64,000 nucleotides of DNA from DATBGO01 sp963840095 (GTDB lineage Bacteria > Actinomycetota > Actinomycetes > Streptosporangiales > Streptosporangiaceae), in contig CAWIXN010000005.1 of the NCBI GenBank assembly GCA_963840095.1, positions 434,001 to 498,000 of the forward strand, in the 5' to 3' direction. Positions 41,143-49,692 of the stretch are shown here, piece after piece (position 1 is the first letter of the stretch; each line of letters opens with the position of its first letter). A program made the position numbers and the translations under genes. The notes under the pieces were generated by a model that did no database searches, was not told the DNA's origin, and saw nothing but the letters and a program-made list of their open reading frames with translations.

Positions 41143-42963
41143 TTGTGCGGAATCGTCGGCTACATCGGCAACCAGAATGCTGTCCCCATCCTCATTGAAG
41201 GCCTGTCCCGGCTGGAGTACCGGGGCTACGACTCGGCCGGGATCGCGGTCCTCGGCCCGAAGGGCATCGGCGTCTTCAGGAAGGTAGGCCGGGTCCGTGA
41301 TCTTGAGACGTCGCTCCCCAGGCGGGCCGGCGGCAAGGTCGGCATCGGGCATACCCGGTGGGCCACGCACGGCCCGGCGACGGAAGCCAACGCCCATCCG
41401 CAGTCCAGCGAGGACGGCCGGATCGCCGTCGTCCACAACGGCATCATCGACAACGCCGCGGTGCTGCGCGAGCGGCTGGCGGCCCAGGGAGTGACGTTCA
41501 CCTCCGAGACCGACACCGAGGTCATCGCTCACCTGGTGGCCCGCTCGGCGGCCGCCACCCTCGAGCAGGCCGTGCTCGACACCCTGTCCAGGGTCACCGG
41601 GACCTACGCCATCGCGGTCATCGACGAGCGGCACCCGGACCGGATCGTGGCCGCCCGCAACGGCTCACCGCTGATTCTCGGCGTGGGCGATCACGAGATG
41701 TTCATCGCCAGCGACCTCGGCGCACTCGTGCGGCACACCACGTCGGTCGTCCACCTGGACGACGGCGAGCTGGCCACGGTCACCGCGTCGGGGTTCCGCA
41801 CCTTCAGCCGGGAAGAGGAGAACACGGCCAAGGCGCCGACCAGCGTCGACCTCGACGTGGCCGACGTCGAGCTCGCCGAGCACCAGCACTACATGCACAA
41901 GGAAATGCTCGAGCAGCCGTCGTCCGTCGAGCGGATGCTGCGGGGGCGCCTGGATGACCGGTTTGGTACCGCCCGGCTCGACGGGCTCAACCTCGGGCCG
42001 CGCGAGCTCCGCACCTTCCGCCGGGTGAAGATACTCGGCTGCGGTTCGGCGTACTACGTGGCGCAGATCGGTGCCTCCATGATCGAGGAGCTGGCCCGCG
42101 TCCCCGCCGACGCCGAGCCGGCCTCGGAATTCCGCTACCGGAATCCGATCATCGAGCCTGACACCCTCTACGTCGCGGTCAGCCAGTCCGGCGAGACCGC
42201 CGACACCGCGTTTGCCGTACAGGAGGTCAAGCGCAAGGGCGGCCAGGTCATCGGGCTGGTCAACGTGGTGGGCTCCACCATCGCGCGGGAAACCGACGGG
42301 GGGATCTACCTGCACGCCGGGCCCGAGGTCGCGGTGGCCTCGACCAAGGCGCTCACTCACATGGGCGTCGGCTTCGCCATGCTGGCCCTGGCCTTGGGCC
42401 GGGTCCGCGATCTGTCGATCAGCGACGGCCAGCGGATCATCGCGGGGCTCCGGAGGCTGCCACGTCAGATCCAGGAAGTCCTCGCCGACGAGCCGCATAT
42501 CGCGGAGGTGGCCAAGGGCCTGTCCGGCGCGCAGAGCCTGTTCTTCATCGGCCGGGTCCGCGGCTATCCCGTGGCCCGTGAGGGCGCCCAGAAGTTCAAG
42601 GAGGTGTCGTACCGGCATGCCGAGGCCTACCAGACCAGCGAGCTCAAGCACGGGCCGCTGGCCCTGATCGACGAGAACATGCCGACCGTGGCGATCGTCC
42701 CCGACGATGAGCTCACCGATCGTAACCTGGGGGCCATCCAGCAGGTCGCCGCCCGCAACGGCCCCGTCGTGATCATCACCCATCCCGGCGTCAGCACTGG
42801 AGACCTGGATGTCCCCGGCATCGTCGTCCCGAAGAATGAGCGCGAGCTCGATCCGATCCTGCTGATCATCCCCCTCCAGCTGCTCGCCTACCACGCCGCC
42901 CTGGCGCTCGGGCATGACATCGACAAGCCCCGCAATCTCGCCAAGTCGGTCACCGTCGAGTAG
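41143..42963 (+). CDS. glmS: Glutamine--fructose-6-phosphate aminotransferase
   Basis: Makes glucosamine 6-phosphate, the first step to UDP-GlcNAc and peptidoglycan. 606 aa. After TTG 41143 comes CGIVGYIGNQNAVPILIEGL, so Cys2 becomes the N-terminal nucleophile of the glutaminase domain (about 1-240). Two SIS domains follow, with VSQSGETADTAFAVQEVKRK and QKFKEVSYRHAEAYQTSELK, and the C-terminus DKPRNLAKSVTVE is the conserved GlmS end. The second start codon reading is excluded because the Cys must be residue 2. The preceding small gene may share its transcript. Confidence 0.97.
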   Translation: MCGIVGYIGNQNAVPILIEGLSRLEYRGYDSAGIAVLGPKGIGVFRKVGRVRDLETSLPRRAGGKVGIGHTRWATHGPATEANAHPQSSEDGRIAVVHNGIIDNAAVLRERLAAQGVTFTSETDTEVIAHLVARSAAATLEQAVLDTLSRVTGTYAIAVIDERHPDRIVAARNGSPLILGVGDHEMFIASDLGALVRHTTSVVHLDDGELATVTASGFRTFSREEENTAKAPTSVDLDVADVELAEHQHYMHKEMLEQPSSVERMLRGRLDDRFGTARLDGLNLGPRELRTFRRVKILGCGSAYYVAQIGASMIEELARVPADAEPASEFRYRNPIIEPDTLYVAVSQSGETADTAFAVQEVKRKGGQVIGLVNVVGSTIARETDGGIYLHAGPEVAVASTKALTHMGVGFAMLALALGRVRDLSISDGQRIIAGLRRLPRQIQEVLADEPHIAEVAKGLSGAQSLFFIGRVRGYPVAREGAQKFKEVSYRHAEAYQTSELKHGPLALIDENMPTVAIVPDDELTDRNLGAIQQVAARNGPVVIITHPGVSTGDLDVPGIVVPKNERELDPILLIIPLQLLAYHAALALGHDIDKPRNLAKSVTVE

Positions 42964-43100
42964 CGCGGCGCGGGCGCCCCAGGGCATGCTGGGCGATGCG
43001 GTTCGGGCGGCGCCCGGGCACCCGCTGACCCGCTGCCTGGCGCAGCCCCGGACCGCCCCCGCGAGGACCATCGGCCCTAAACGGCCTACGCTGCTGAATC

Positions 43101-43511
43101 ATGACAGCTTCGCTCAGTGACACGGTGCGGAAGATCATCGACGCCCCGAATCCAGCGGTCCTGGCTACCATCAACCCGGACGGGAGCCCGCAGACGTCGG
43201 TGGTCTGGGTGACGCGGGACGGGAATGACCTGCTCATCTCCTCGGCCGCGGGGCGGCGCAAGGCCAAGAACCTGGCTCGTGATCCTAGGGTCAGCGTGAC
43301 CGCGTACGACCGGAACGACCCGCTCGAGTACGTCGAGGTGCGCGGCCTCGCCCAGGTCACCGAAGACCCCGGCCGCCGGCTAGCGGTCCTGCTGGCCGAG
43401 GAGTACGAGGGGCCAGGCGCCGGCCAGGAGTTCCTGGACCTGCCGCCGGAGGTCATCCGTATCGTCATCCGGATCACCCCGCAGCGGGTCGCCGGGAGCG
43501 CTGTCCGCTGA
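43101..43511 (+). CDS. PPOX-class F420- or flavin-dependent protein
   Basis: A 136-aa split-barrel protein. NPAVLATINPDGSPQTSVVW, LLISSAAGRRKAKNLARDPR and VEVRGLAQVTEDP are typical of the actinobacterial F420-binding PPOX family. The substrate is unknown; relatives reduce diverse enones or biliverdin. ATG 43101 has TACGCT (43087-43092) 8 nt upstream with no Shine-Dalgarno. The convergent PaaI gene ends at 43730, and GAGCTC-rich repeats lie between. Confidence 0.88.
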   Translation: MTASLSDTVRKIIDAPNPAVLATINPDGSPQTSVVWVTRDGNDLLISSAAGRRKAKNLARDPRVSVTAYDRNDPLEYVEVRGLAQVTEDPGRRLAVLLAEEYEGPGAGQEFLDLPPEVIRIVIRITPQRVAGSAVR

Positions 43512-43538
43512 CTCGCGGGGTCTGAGCTCGCGGGCTCT

Positions 43539-43594
43539 GAGCTCGAACAGTCCCGAGCTCGGACGGAACCTTAGCTCGGACTGTCCCTGAGCTC
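43539..43594. terminator. GAGCTC-rich inverted repeat
   Basis: GAGCTC followed by ACAGTC (43539-43552) is inverted as GACTGT and GAGCTC (43579-43594), with a further GAGCTC between. It lies between the convergent PPOX and PaaI genes and is plausibly a terminator. The rest of 43512-43729 shows nothing else. Confidence 0.5.
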
Positions 43595-43729
43595 GTTGAC
43601 GAAGTTCTAGCGTCAACCATGGGTTACTACCTGGCCGGCGACGTGGAATGCGGAACTGACGCGGGCGGCGGCCGTGGACTGCGGAGCCGCTGCGGCGGAA
43701 GGCCGGGTCCTGCCGACCCGGCCGCCGGG

Positions 43730-44137
43730 CTAGCCGATGGTGCGGCTCCGCCCGCGGAACTCGGCCACGACGTCACTGCCGCGCCGGACGGTGACGTCGT
43801 AGATGCCGCTACGGCCGTAGCTGACGCGTTCCGCGGCGGTGGCGACCAGCACGTCGCCCTCGCGTGCGGGGGCGATGAACGTGATGTCGGCGCCGGCCGC
43901 GACGGTCACCGGTCCCCGGCTGTTGCACGCGCACGCGAAAGCGGTGTCGGCGAGCAGGAACACGTAGCCGCCGTGCGCGATCGCGTGGCCGTTGACCATG
44001 AGCCGGCTGACGGTCATGCGCACGGTCGCCGTTCCGTCGGCGGCCTCAACCAGCTCCATCCCGATGTTTCTCGATGCCAGGTCGGCTTCGAACATTGCCG
44101 CCGCGGGGTGCTCAGGTGGCCGTGACGAATCCGGCAT
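43730..44137 (-). CDS. paaI: PaaI-type hotdog thioesterase
   Basis: 135 aa. The PaaI signature runs VNGHAIAHGGYVFLLADTAF, then ACACNSRGPVTVAAGADITF and VSYGRSGIYDVTVRR. The enzyme hydrolyses aryl- or hydroxyphenylacetyl-CoA, relieving dead-end CoA esters. ATG 44137 is preceded by GGGAGAGGAA. No other paa genes are nearby, so it may be a stand-alone housekeeping thioesterase. Confidence 0.88.
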   Translation of the reverse strand: MPDSSRPPEHPAAAMFEADLASRNIGMELVEAADGTATVRMTVSRLMVNGHAIAHGGYVFLLADTAFACACNSRGPVTVAAGADITFIAPAREGDVLVATAAERVSYGRSGIYDVTVRRGSDVVAEFRGRSRTIG

Positions 44138-44210
44138 CGCGTATTCCTCTCCCTGGTGCGCCGCTCGCTGATGACAATACGGCCAGGCCGCCCGGTGAGC
44201 GGTCGGCCGG

Positions 44211-44908
44211 GACGCCTGGCTCGACCGGGCGCTGCGCGACTTCCGCGTGCTGCTCCTCGACCAGCGCGGCACGGGCCGTTCCTCCCCCGCCAACCGCCGC
44301 ACGCTCGCCGCGCTCGGCAGCGCCCCGGCCAGCTGACCGGCGGCCAGCCGTGGAGCGTGCTCGGCCAGAGCTTCGGCGGGTTCTGCGCGGTCACCTACCT
44401 GTCGCAGGCGCCCGAGGGCATCCGCGAGGCGTTCATCACGGGCGGCCTCACCGCTCTACGCGCTGGTGCACGAGGCGTGCTATGCGCAGGGCAGCACCGC
44501 TACCCGGTGGGCCGCGCACCGGATCAGGTCCGAGTTCGGCGAGTTCGAGCCGCTGCCGCACTCGATGGCGACGAGCCGCTGCTGTTCACGGGTGAGATGA
44601 TCTATCCATGGATGTTCGACAACGATCCGGTCCTGGCTCCGCTAGCTGAGGCCGCCCAGCTGCTGGCCGACCGCGCCGGGTGGCCGGATCTGTATGACCC
44701 GGCCCGGCTGCGGGCCAGCCAGGTTCCGGCCGCGGCCGCGGTCTATTTCGATGACATGTACGTGCCGCTGGAATTCTCGGTGCCCACGGCGGCCGCGATC
44801 GGCACCCTGAAACCGTGGGTGACCAGCGAGTATGACCATGACGGCCGGCGCCCGAGCAACGGCGCAGTGCTCGACAGGCTGATCGCCATGGCCCGCGGCG
44901 GCCTCTGA
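44211..44908 (+). pseudogene. Proline iminopeptidase-like alpha/beta hydrolase relic
   Basis: Fragments lie in order and in different frames: DAWLDRALRDFRVLLLDQRG with TGRSSPANRRTL (ends at an in-frame TGA), then GQPWSVLGQSFGGFCAVTYL (nucleophile Ser), LYALVHEACYAQGSTATRWA in another frame, and finally FTGEMIYPWMFDNDPVLAPL to EFSVPTAAAIGTLKPWVTSE. The segment joining the oxyanion region to the nucleophile is deleted and at least three frameshifts are present. The downstream half alone has no catalytic context. It starts close to the divergent paaI gene. Confidence 0.85.
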
Positions 44909-45277
44909 GATCGAAGGGCCGGCCCGTTATGTAGTTGTGGTTAAGCAGCTGTTTCCGGGCAGGCTCGACGACTATGACGCGCCCAGCGGCCATGATGCGC
45001 CCGCCGGGCAGGACGCGCCCGGCGGCCCGGCCCCGGTGCCACCACGGCCGGCCGCCTCCCCCGAGGTCACTGTCCTGCAGAACGCAGGCCACCCGGCTGG
45101 CCGTCAGGCTCCAGAGCTGTCCGTCCCGGGGGCCAGCCAGCTGTCCCGCCGCCCCGCCGCGCAGCGGCGATCCGGCCGCCGGGCAGATACCCAACCGTGA
45201 TCAGCTCAGCGCACCCCCAGGCCGTCATCTGGCGTCCTAGCAGGTAGAGGGGCAACCACAACCAAGGGGGAACGCTG
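44909..45277. other. Intergenic stretch, no supported gene
   Basis: 369 bp. An 87-codon frame starting at 44937 (VKQLFPGRLDDYD) turns into low-complexity Pro/Ala/Arg and has no Shine-Dalgarno or recognisable domain. It may be another relic. The region also holds the promoter for the secreted protein at 45278. Confidence 0.4.
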
Positions 45278-45751
45278 ATGAGATTCTTAAGCGCGCGCCG
45301 GGGACTGGCCGCGGCGTCGATCGTGGCCACGCTGGCATCGGCCGGACTGGCCGCCACCGTGCCTGCGTCTGCCGCGACGGGCACGAGGGCGGCGGCCGCC
45401 CACCGCCCGGGCGGTGTCGGGACCGTGCTCGTGAACTGCGCTGGTGCGCCAACGGTACGGCCCAGCCGCTACGTCATCTCCTGCGCGGACGCCAACAACT
45501 ACCTCGCCCGGCTGAGCTGGGCCGCCTGGGGATGGCACAAGACCGCTTACGGCCACGGCACGCAATGGATCAACACCTGCAGGCCGACCTGCTCGGCAGG
45601 GCATTTCCGCGTCTTCACGGTCTCGGCGGTACTGTGGGGCGCCAAGCCTTACGCCCACGGCCTGCTGGCCTTCCGCTGGCTGACGCTGGTCTACACCCGG
45701 GTGCGGCCGCCGCACACGGGCACCACCGTCACCTACGGGCTGCCCGGCTAG
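45278..45751 (+). CDS. Small secreted protein of unknown function
   Basis: 157 aa. Residues 1-33 form a Sec signal peptide: Arg-rich n-region MRFLSARRG, hydrophobic LAAASIVATLASAGLAATV, and cleavage after ASA. The mature domain has VLVNCAGAPTVRPSRYVISC, YLARLSWAAWG and INTCRPTCSAGHF, with four or five cysteines likely forming disulphides. This secreted family recurs in actinobacteria; I know of no assigned function. AAGGGGG upstream of the ATG supports the start. Confidence 0.82.
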   Translation: MRFLSARRGLAAASIVATLASAGLAATVPASAATGTRAAAAHRPGGVGTVLVNCAGAPTVRPSRYVISCADANNYLARLSWAAWGWHKTAYGHGTQWINTCRPTCSAGHFRVFTVSAVLWGAKPYAHGLLAFRWLTLVYTRVRPPHTGTTVTYGLPG

Positions 45752-45831
45752 GTGCCATCAGCGGGTCGGCGCCGGCGCGAGCCCGCTGGCGCCGGCCCCT
45801 GACCGGGCCGGCAAGGGCGTATGCTGACGCC

Positions 45832-46050
45832 GTGCCACGATATGAGTACCGCTGCCGGGCCTGCGGGGCCACGTTCGAGCAGACCAGGCCGATGAGCGAG
45901 TCGTCCGCTCCGTGCAGCTGCCCGCAGGGCCATGACGACACGGTGAAGCTGCTGTCCACGGTCGCCGTCGGGGGCCGGGCAAGCTCTCCGGCAGGCGGCG
46001 GCCAGGCGGGCGGTGGCGGATGCTGCGGCGGCGCCTGCGGCTGCCGCTGA
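45832..46050 (+). CDS. FmdB-family zinc ribbon protein
   Basis: 72 aa from GTG 45832: VPRYEYRCRACGATFEQTRP. This is the FmdB/CxxC_CXXC_SSSS zinc ribbon, with C8 and C11 visible and SCPQGH supplying a later Cys. The tail GGGGCCGGACGCR is Gly/Cys-rich and may bind extra metal. The function is unknown (putative regulator). TATGCT (45820-45825) 6 nt before the GTG indicates a leaderless transcript. Confidence 0.88.
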   Translation: MPRYEYRCRACGATFEQTRPMSESSAPCSCPQGHDDTVKLLSTVAVGGRASSPAGGGQAGGGGCCGGACGCR

Positions 46051-46114
46051 CGCCGGCTTCGCGGTCATGAACCCGGCCGGGTGACTGCCCGGGTGAAAAC
46101 GCCGGGCGGCCGGG

Positions 46115-46340
46115 CGAGGAGTCCATGGGCTACGCCGAGTACTGCACCGGCAGCGCCAGCACTCCGTCCAGCGTCTGCGCCCACGAGGGCGCCATCGAGA
46201 ACGTGCCCGGCGGGTTCCGGATCGGCGGCACCAGCCTGTCCTCGCCGCGGTGGGCGGCGCGGACCGCAGACCGGGACAGCTACACCGGCCACCGCAGCGG
46301 CAGCATCAACCCGCTGCTGTGCTTCTGGCTCGCCCGCACT
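46115..46340 (+). pseudogene. S53 (sedolisin) peptidase relic
   Basis: Read in the frame starting at 46125 it gives SSVCAHEGAIENVPGGFRIG, then GTSLSSPRWAA and DRDSYTGHRSGSINPLL. GGTSLSSP is the catalytic-Ser motif of sedolisin-type peptidases. Only about 75 residues remain, without the Glu/Asp part or the calcium site. There is no plausible start signal. 46051-46469 contains nothing else I can support. Confidence 0.65.
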
Positions 46341-46469
46341 GACGCTGGCCCAGGATAGGGCCGGCGACAGCGACTGTTTCCGGCGTCCGGGCGCCAGGCG
46401 CGGCGACGTTCAGCCCGCAGCGCCAGCACCAGCACCAGCACAGTGCTACGCCGTTGGGTGCGGCGCAGG

Positions 46470-47009
46470 CTAAAGCCAGCTGATCCGGGCGCTCGCCGCC
46501 GGCTCGCCGCCGGGAGGGGCCGCGAGCTGGCCGGCCTGCACCCGGCCGAGCAGTTTGCGCACCACCTCGGTGATCTCGGGCAGGCAGTCGCGCAGGCTCT
46601 TTGCGTCGGCGGCCGTCGTCTCGTCTGCGGCCAGGCCGGCCCGCTCGGCAAGCCCCTCGAGGTCGGCGAGCTGCGCGCCGACCCAGCCGACCGGATCGGC
46701 CGACAGCCCCGGGTCGAAGACCCGGCTGCCTGGCTCCCAGCCGCGGAAGGCCGGGTGGTGGTGAGCGCGGTCCAGGCTGCCCGGCGGCCCGTCCGCCGCC
46801 TCTAGCAGGTCAGCCCGCCAGACCGGCTGCCCGATCTCGATCGGCCGGGCCGAGTAGATGGAGCCCTTCAGCTCGCCCGGCTCAAGGATCCTGACCTCCA
46901 GCCGCACTCCGCGCTCGGCGCTCTCCTGGCCTGGCAGTGGCCTGGGGTCAACGAAAAAAAGGTCGCTGACCACCACGCCGAACCGCTCGAATCCGAATGC
47001 GTACAGCAC
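46470..47009 (-). CDS. Conserved actinobacterial protein of unknown function
   Basis: 179 aa. The N-terminus MLYAFGFERFGVVVSDLFFV, then GVRLEVRILEPGELKGSIYS, and VWRADLLEAADGPPGSLDRA with HHHP read as a beta-rich conserved domain (about 1-110). An acidic helical tail follows. The His cluster HHHPAFRGWEPGSRVF could bind metal. I recognise the family pattern from actinobacteria but no function. The start at 47009 is an ATG followed at once by the conserved sequence. It is divergent from the CHAD gene. Confidence 0.7.
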   Translation of the reverse strand: MLYAFGFERFGVVVSDLFFVDPRPLPGQESAERGVRLEVRILEPGELKGSIYSARPIEIGQPVWRADLLEAADGPPGSLDRAHHHPAFRGWEPGSRVFDPGLSADPVGWVGAQLADLEGLAERAGLAADETTAADAKSLRDCLPEITEVVRKLLGRVQAGQLAAPPGGEPAASARISWL

Positions 47010-47289
47010 TGCGGGGCCTCCTCTCCCTCAGCTGACTCTGCCACCATGCTCCCCGGCCGCGCCGGGCTCCGCCACCGGCCGGCTGGACGGACTGAGCGGG
47101 CTTAGCGTGCTGCCGCCCCTGGTCCCGCCGCCGCAGGGCCGGCGCGCGGCCGGGCCCAGCCCGCCCGCAAGCCGAGGTGGCCCGGGCTGCGGGCCCGCTG
47201 ATAAGGTAGATTACCCGGAATTCACGGTATTCCCATGTCAATAGCATTCTGCAGGTCAGTCTATTGCTTTTAGTGGCGGAGTCACGTAA

Positions 47290-48870
47290 TTGCAAAATGC
47301 CTTCCGCGAATTTGCCCTCGACGGAAAGCGCTGGCCGGGGCCTAACGGCGCTCTGCCAGTGCCCGGATCGGCTTTCGCATGGGCGGACGCCAGCAGGTCG
47401 TCGACGCTGCGACGGGTCTGGCTTGACACCTTCGACTGGCGGCTCTACCGCGCCGGGCTGACCCTCGAGGAGGTCAGCAGCCGGGCGAGAAGCGACATTA
47501 CGCTCACCGGCCGGGACGGCACAGTGATCGCGGCCGAGCAGATCGGGGTCCGGCCGCCCGGCCAGGCGGCCAGGCCGAAATGGCCAGGGCGGCTCGACAC
47601 GCTGCCGCCCGGGCCGCTGCGGGAGCACCTCGGCCCGGTGGTCGGCGTGCGGGCTCTCGCACCGGTCGCCAAGGCGGTCAGCGTCCTGCGCGAGCAGGCG
47701 GTGCTGAATTCCGACGACAAGACGGTGGCCAGGGTAACGGTGGACCGGATGACGGTCAGCTACCCTTCACCGGCTACCCCCCCGGCCCGCCTCACCGTGA
47801 CCGCGCTGCGCGGGTATCAGCCGCAGGCGCTCCGCCTGGCTGAGGCGCTGTCCGCCGCACCGGGCGTGGCCAGCACCGCTCAGACCGCGCTGGAGGCCGC
47901 GCTGTCCGCGGCCGGGCGGCGGCCAGGGGACTATTCCAGCAAGATCGACGTCGAGCTGACCCCCAAGATGCCAGCCGCTGCGGCGCTGGCCGCTGTCCTG
48001 ACCGCGCTGCTGGATACCCTGGAAGCCAATGTCGAGGGCACCGTCCGCGATCTTGACATCGAGTTCCTGCACGACCTGCGGATCGCGGTCCGGCGCACCA
48101 GGTCCGCGCTCAAGCTGGCCGGGAGCGTCCTGCCGGCCAGCTTGACGGCGAAGTACCGGCCTGAATTCAAGTGGCTCGGCGACCTGACCACGCCGACCAG
48201 GGACCTGGACGTGTACCTGCTGGGCTTCCCCGCGATGGCAGCGGGCCTGGTATCCGCGACGCCAGCTGAGCTCGAGCCGTTTCACGACTATCTCGCGCGC
48301 AAGCGCGCCGCAGCGCAGCGGCAGCTGGCCCGCGGGCTTCGGTCGGCCCGGTTTTCCAGGCTCACCGCGGACTGGCGCGACGCCCTCGCGGCCATCCCGG
48401 CGGGCAGGCGGGGGCCCTCGGCCGCCCGGATCGCGGCCAGCAAGATCAACCATGCGCACCAGCGGGTGCTGAGCGCGGGAGCCGCCATCACCGCGGCCTC
48501 TCCCCCGGAAAGCCTGCACGACCTGCGCAAGCGCTGCAAGGAACTGCGTTACCTGCTGGAGATCTTCGGATCGCTCTACGATCCGGGCGAGCTGTGGCGG
48601 GCGGTCAGGGAGCTGAAGGGCCTGCAGGACTGCCTCGGCGAGTTCCAGGACACCCAGGTGCAGCATGACAAGATCAGGGCCTTCGCGGCTGAGCTGATGG
48701 CCGAGCGGACCGCGCCCGCGCCGACCTTGCTCGCGATGGGCGAGATCGCGGCGGCCCTGATGGTCAGGCAGCAGCAGGCGCGCAGTGAGTTCGGCGGCCG
48801 GTTCCGCGATTTCGCGAGCCCGCTCAGCCAGAGCCGGATCCGCGCACTCACGTCGGCGGCCGCGCGATGA
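47290..48870 (+). CDS. CYTH-CHAD domain protein
   Basis: 526 aa. The N-terminal third is a degraded CYTH (triphosphate tunnel) domain, with RRVWLDTFDWRLYRAGLTLE and KAVSVLREQAVLNSDD. The C-terminal half (about 250-520) is a CHAD helical domain with two conserved His/Arg faces: FLHDLRIAVRRTRSALKLAG and SLHDLRKRCKELRYLLEIFG. CHAD domains bind inorganic polyphosphate. The start TTG 47290 is tentative; AT-rich promoter DNA precedes it. The stop overlaps the ParA start by 4 bp (ATGA), so the two proteins are made together. Confidence 0.9.
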   Translation: MQNAFREFALDGKRWPGPNGALPVPGSAFAWADASRSSTLRRVWLDTFDWRLYRAGLTLEEVSSRARSDITLTGRDGTVIAAEQIGVRPPGQAARPKWPGRLDTLPPGPLREHLGPVVGVRALAPVAKAVSVLREQAVLNSDDKTVARVTVDRMTVSYPSPATPPARLTVTALRGYQPQALRLAEALSAAPGVASTAQTALEAALSAAGRRPGDYSSKIDVELTPKMPAAAALAAVLTALLDTLEANVEGTVRDLDIEFLHDLRIAVRRTRSALKLAGSVLPASLTAKYRPEFKWLGDLTTPTRDLDVYLLGFPAMAAGLVSATPAELEPFHDYLARKRAAAQRQLARGLRSARFSRLTADWRDALAAIPAGRRGPSAARIAASKINHAHQRVLSAGAAITAASPPESLHDLRKRCKELRYLLEIFGSLYDPGELWRAVRELKGLQDCLGEFQDTQVQHDKIRAFAAELMAERTAPAPTLLAMGEIAAALMVRQQQARSEFGGRFRDFASPLSQSRIRALTSAAAR

Positions 48871-49634
48871 AGGTGCTTGCCTCGTACAACATCAAGGGGG
48901 GCGTCGGCAAGACCGCGACCGCTGTCAATCTCGCCCACCTGGCGGCGCGAGAGGGCTACCGGGTCCTGCTGTGGGATCTGGACCCGCAGGCTGCCGCGAG
49001 CTACCTGTTCCGGATCAGGCCGCGGGTCAAGGGCGGGGGCAAGGCGCTCATCGCGGGGACCCGCTCCATCGACGGCGCGATCAAGGGAACCGACTTCGAC
49101 CGCCTCGACCTGCTTCCCGCCGACTTCACCTACCGGAACCTGGACCTGATCCTGGACAGTGCCAGGAAGCCGACGCGCAAGCTGCGCAGGTTGCTGGCAC
49201 CGCTGCGGGCCGACTATGACCTGATCTTCCTCGACTGTCCGCCGAGCATCTCGCTGCTGTCGGAGAGCGTGCTGCACGCGGCCGACATACTGCTTGTCCC
49301 GCTGATCCCGACCACGCTTTCGGTCCGGACCCTCGACCAGCTCACCGAGTTCATCTCCGGTTTCAACGGGCACCGGCCTGGGATCCTTGCGTTCTTCTCC
49401 ATGATCGATCGCAGGAAGCGCCTGCACCTTGAGATATCCGAGCAGCTTCCGGCGGGGCGCCCCGACTTCGCGGCGACGGCCATCCCCGCGCTGTCGGTCA
49501 TCGAGCGGATGTCGGTGGAGCGCGCCCCGGTGACCGCGTTCGCGCCGCGCAGCGCGGCGGCGCGAACCTACGCCGCGCTGTGGGCGGAGGTCAAGGAGCA
49601 CGGAGCGCTGCCGGCCCCGCCGCCGAGGACCTGA
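48867..49634 (+). CDS. ParA/MinD-type ATPase
   Basis: 255 aa. The deviant Walker A is YNIKGGVGKTATAVN (residues 7-21), switch I is LLWDLDPQAAASYLF, and Walker B is LIFLDCPPSISLLSESVL. VLLVPLIPTTLSVRTLDQL completes the fold. There is no N-terminal helix-turn-helix and no parB nearby, so this is not a plasmid or chromosome partition locus but a cargo-positioning ParA. Translational coupling to a polyphosphate-binding CHAD protein suggests polyphosphate granules as the cargo, which is inference. Confidence 0.9.
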   Translation: MKVLASYNIKGGVGKTATAVNLAHLAAREGYRVLLWDLDPQAAASYLFRIRPRVKGGGKALIAGTRSIDGAIKGTDFDRLDLLPADFTYRNLDLILDSARKPTRKLRRLLAPLRADYDLIFLDCPPSISLLSESVLHAADILLVPLIPTTLSVRTLDQLTEFISGFNGHRPGILAFFSMIDRRKRLHLEISEQLPAGRPDFAATAIPALSVIERMSVERAPVTAFAPRSAAARTYAALWAEVKEHGALPAPPPRT

Positions 49635-49692
49635 CACCTAAAGCCGGATACGTCCTCGCTGGTTAATTCGCAGTGCAGCACGCCGCCCTGCC

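Noticed and set aside
44937..45200. 87-codon frame starting VKQLFPGRLDDYD
   Set aside because: It degenerates to low-complexity Pro/Arg/Ala sequence. No start signal or neighbour logic; at best another relic.
48867..49634. Chromosome or plasmid partition locus
   Set aside because: No ParB gene or parS-like sites are adjacent, and the partner is a CHAD protein.
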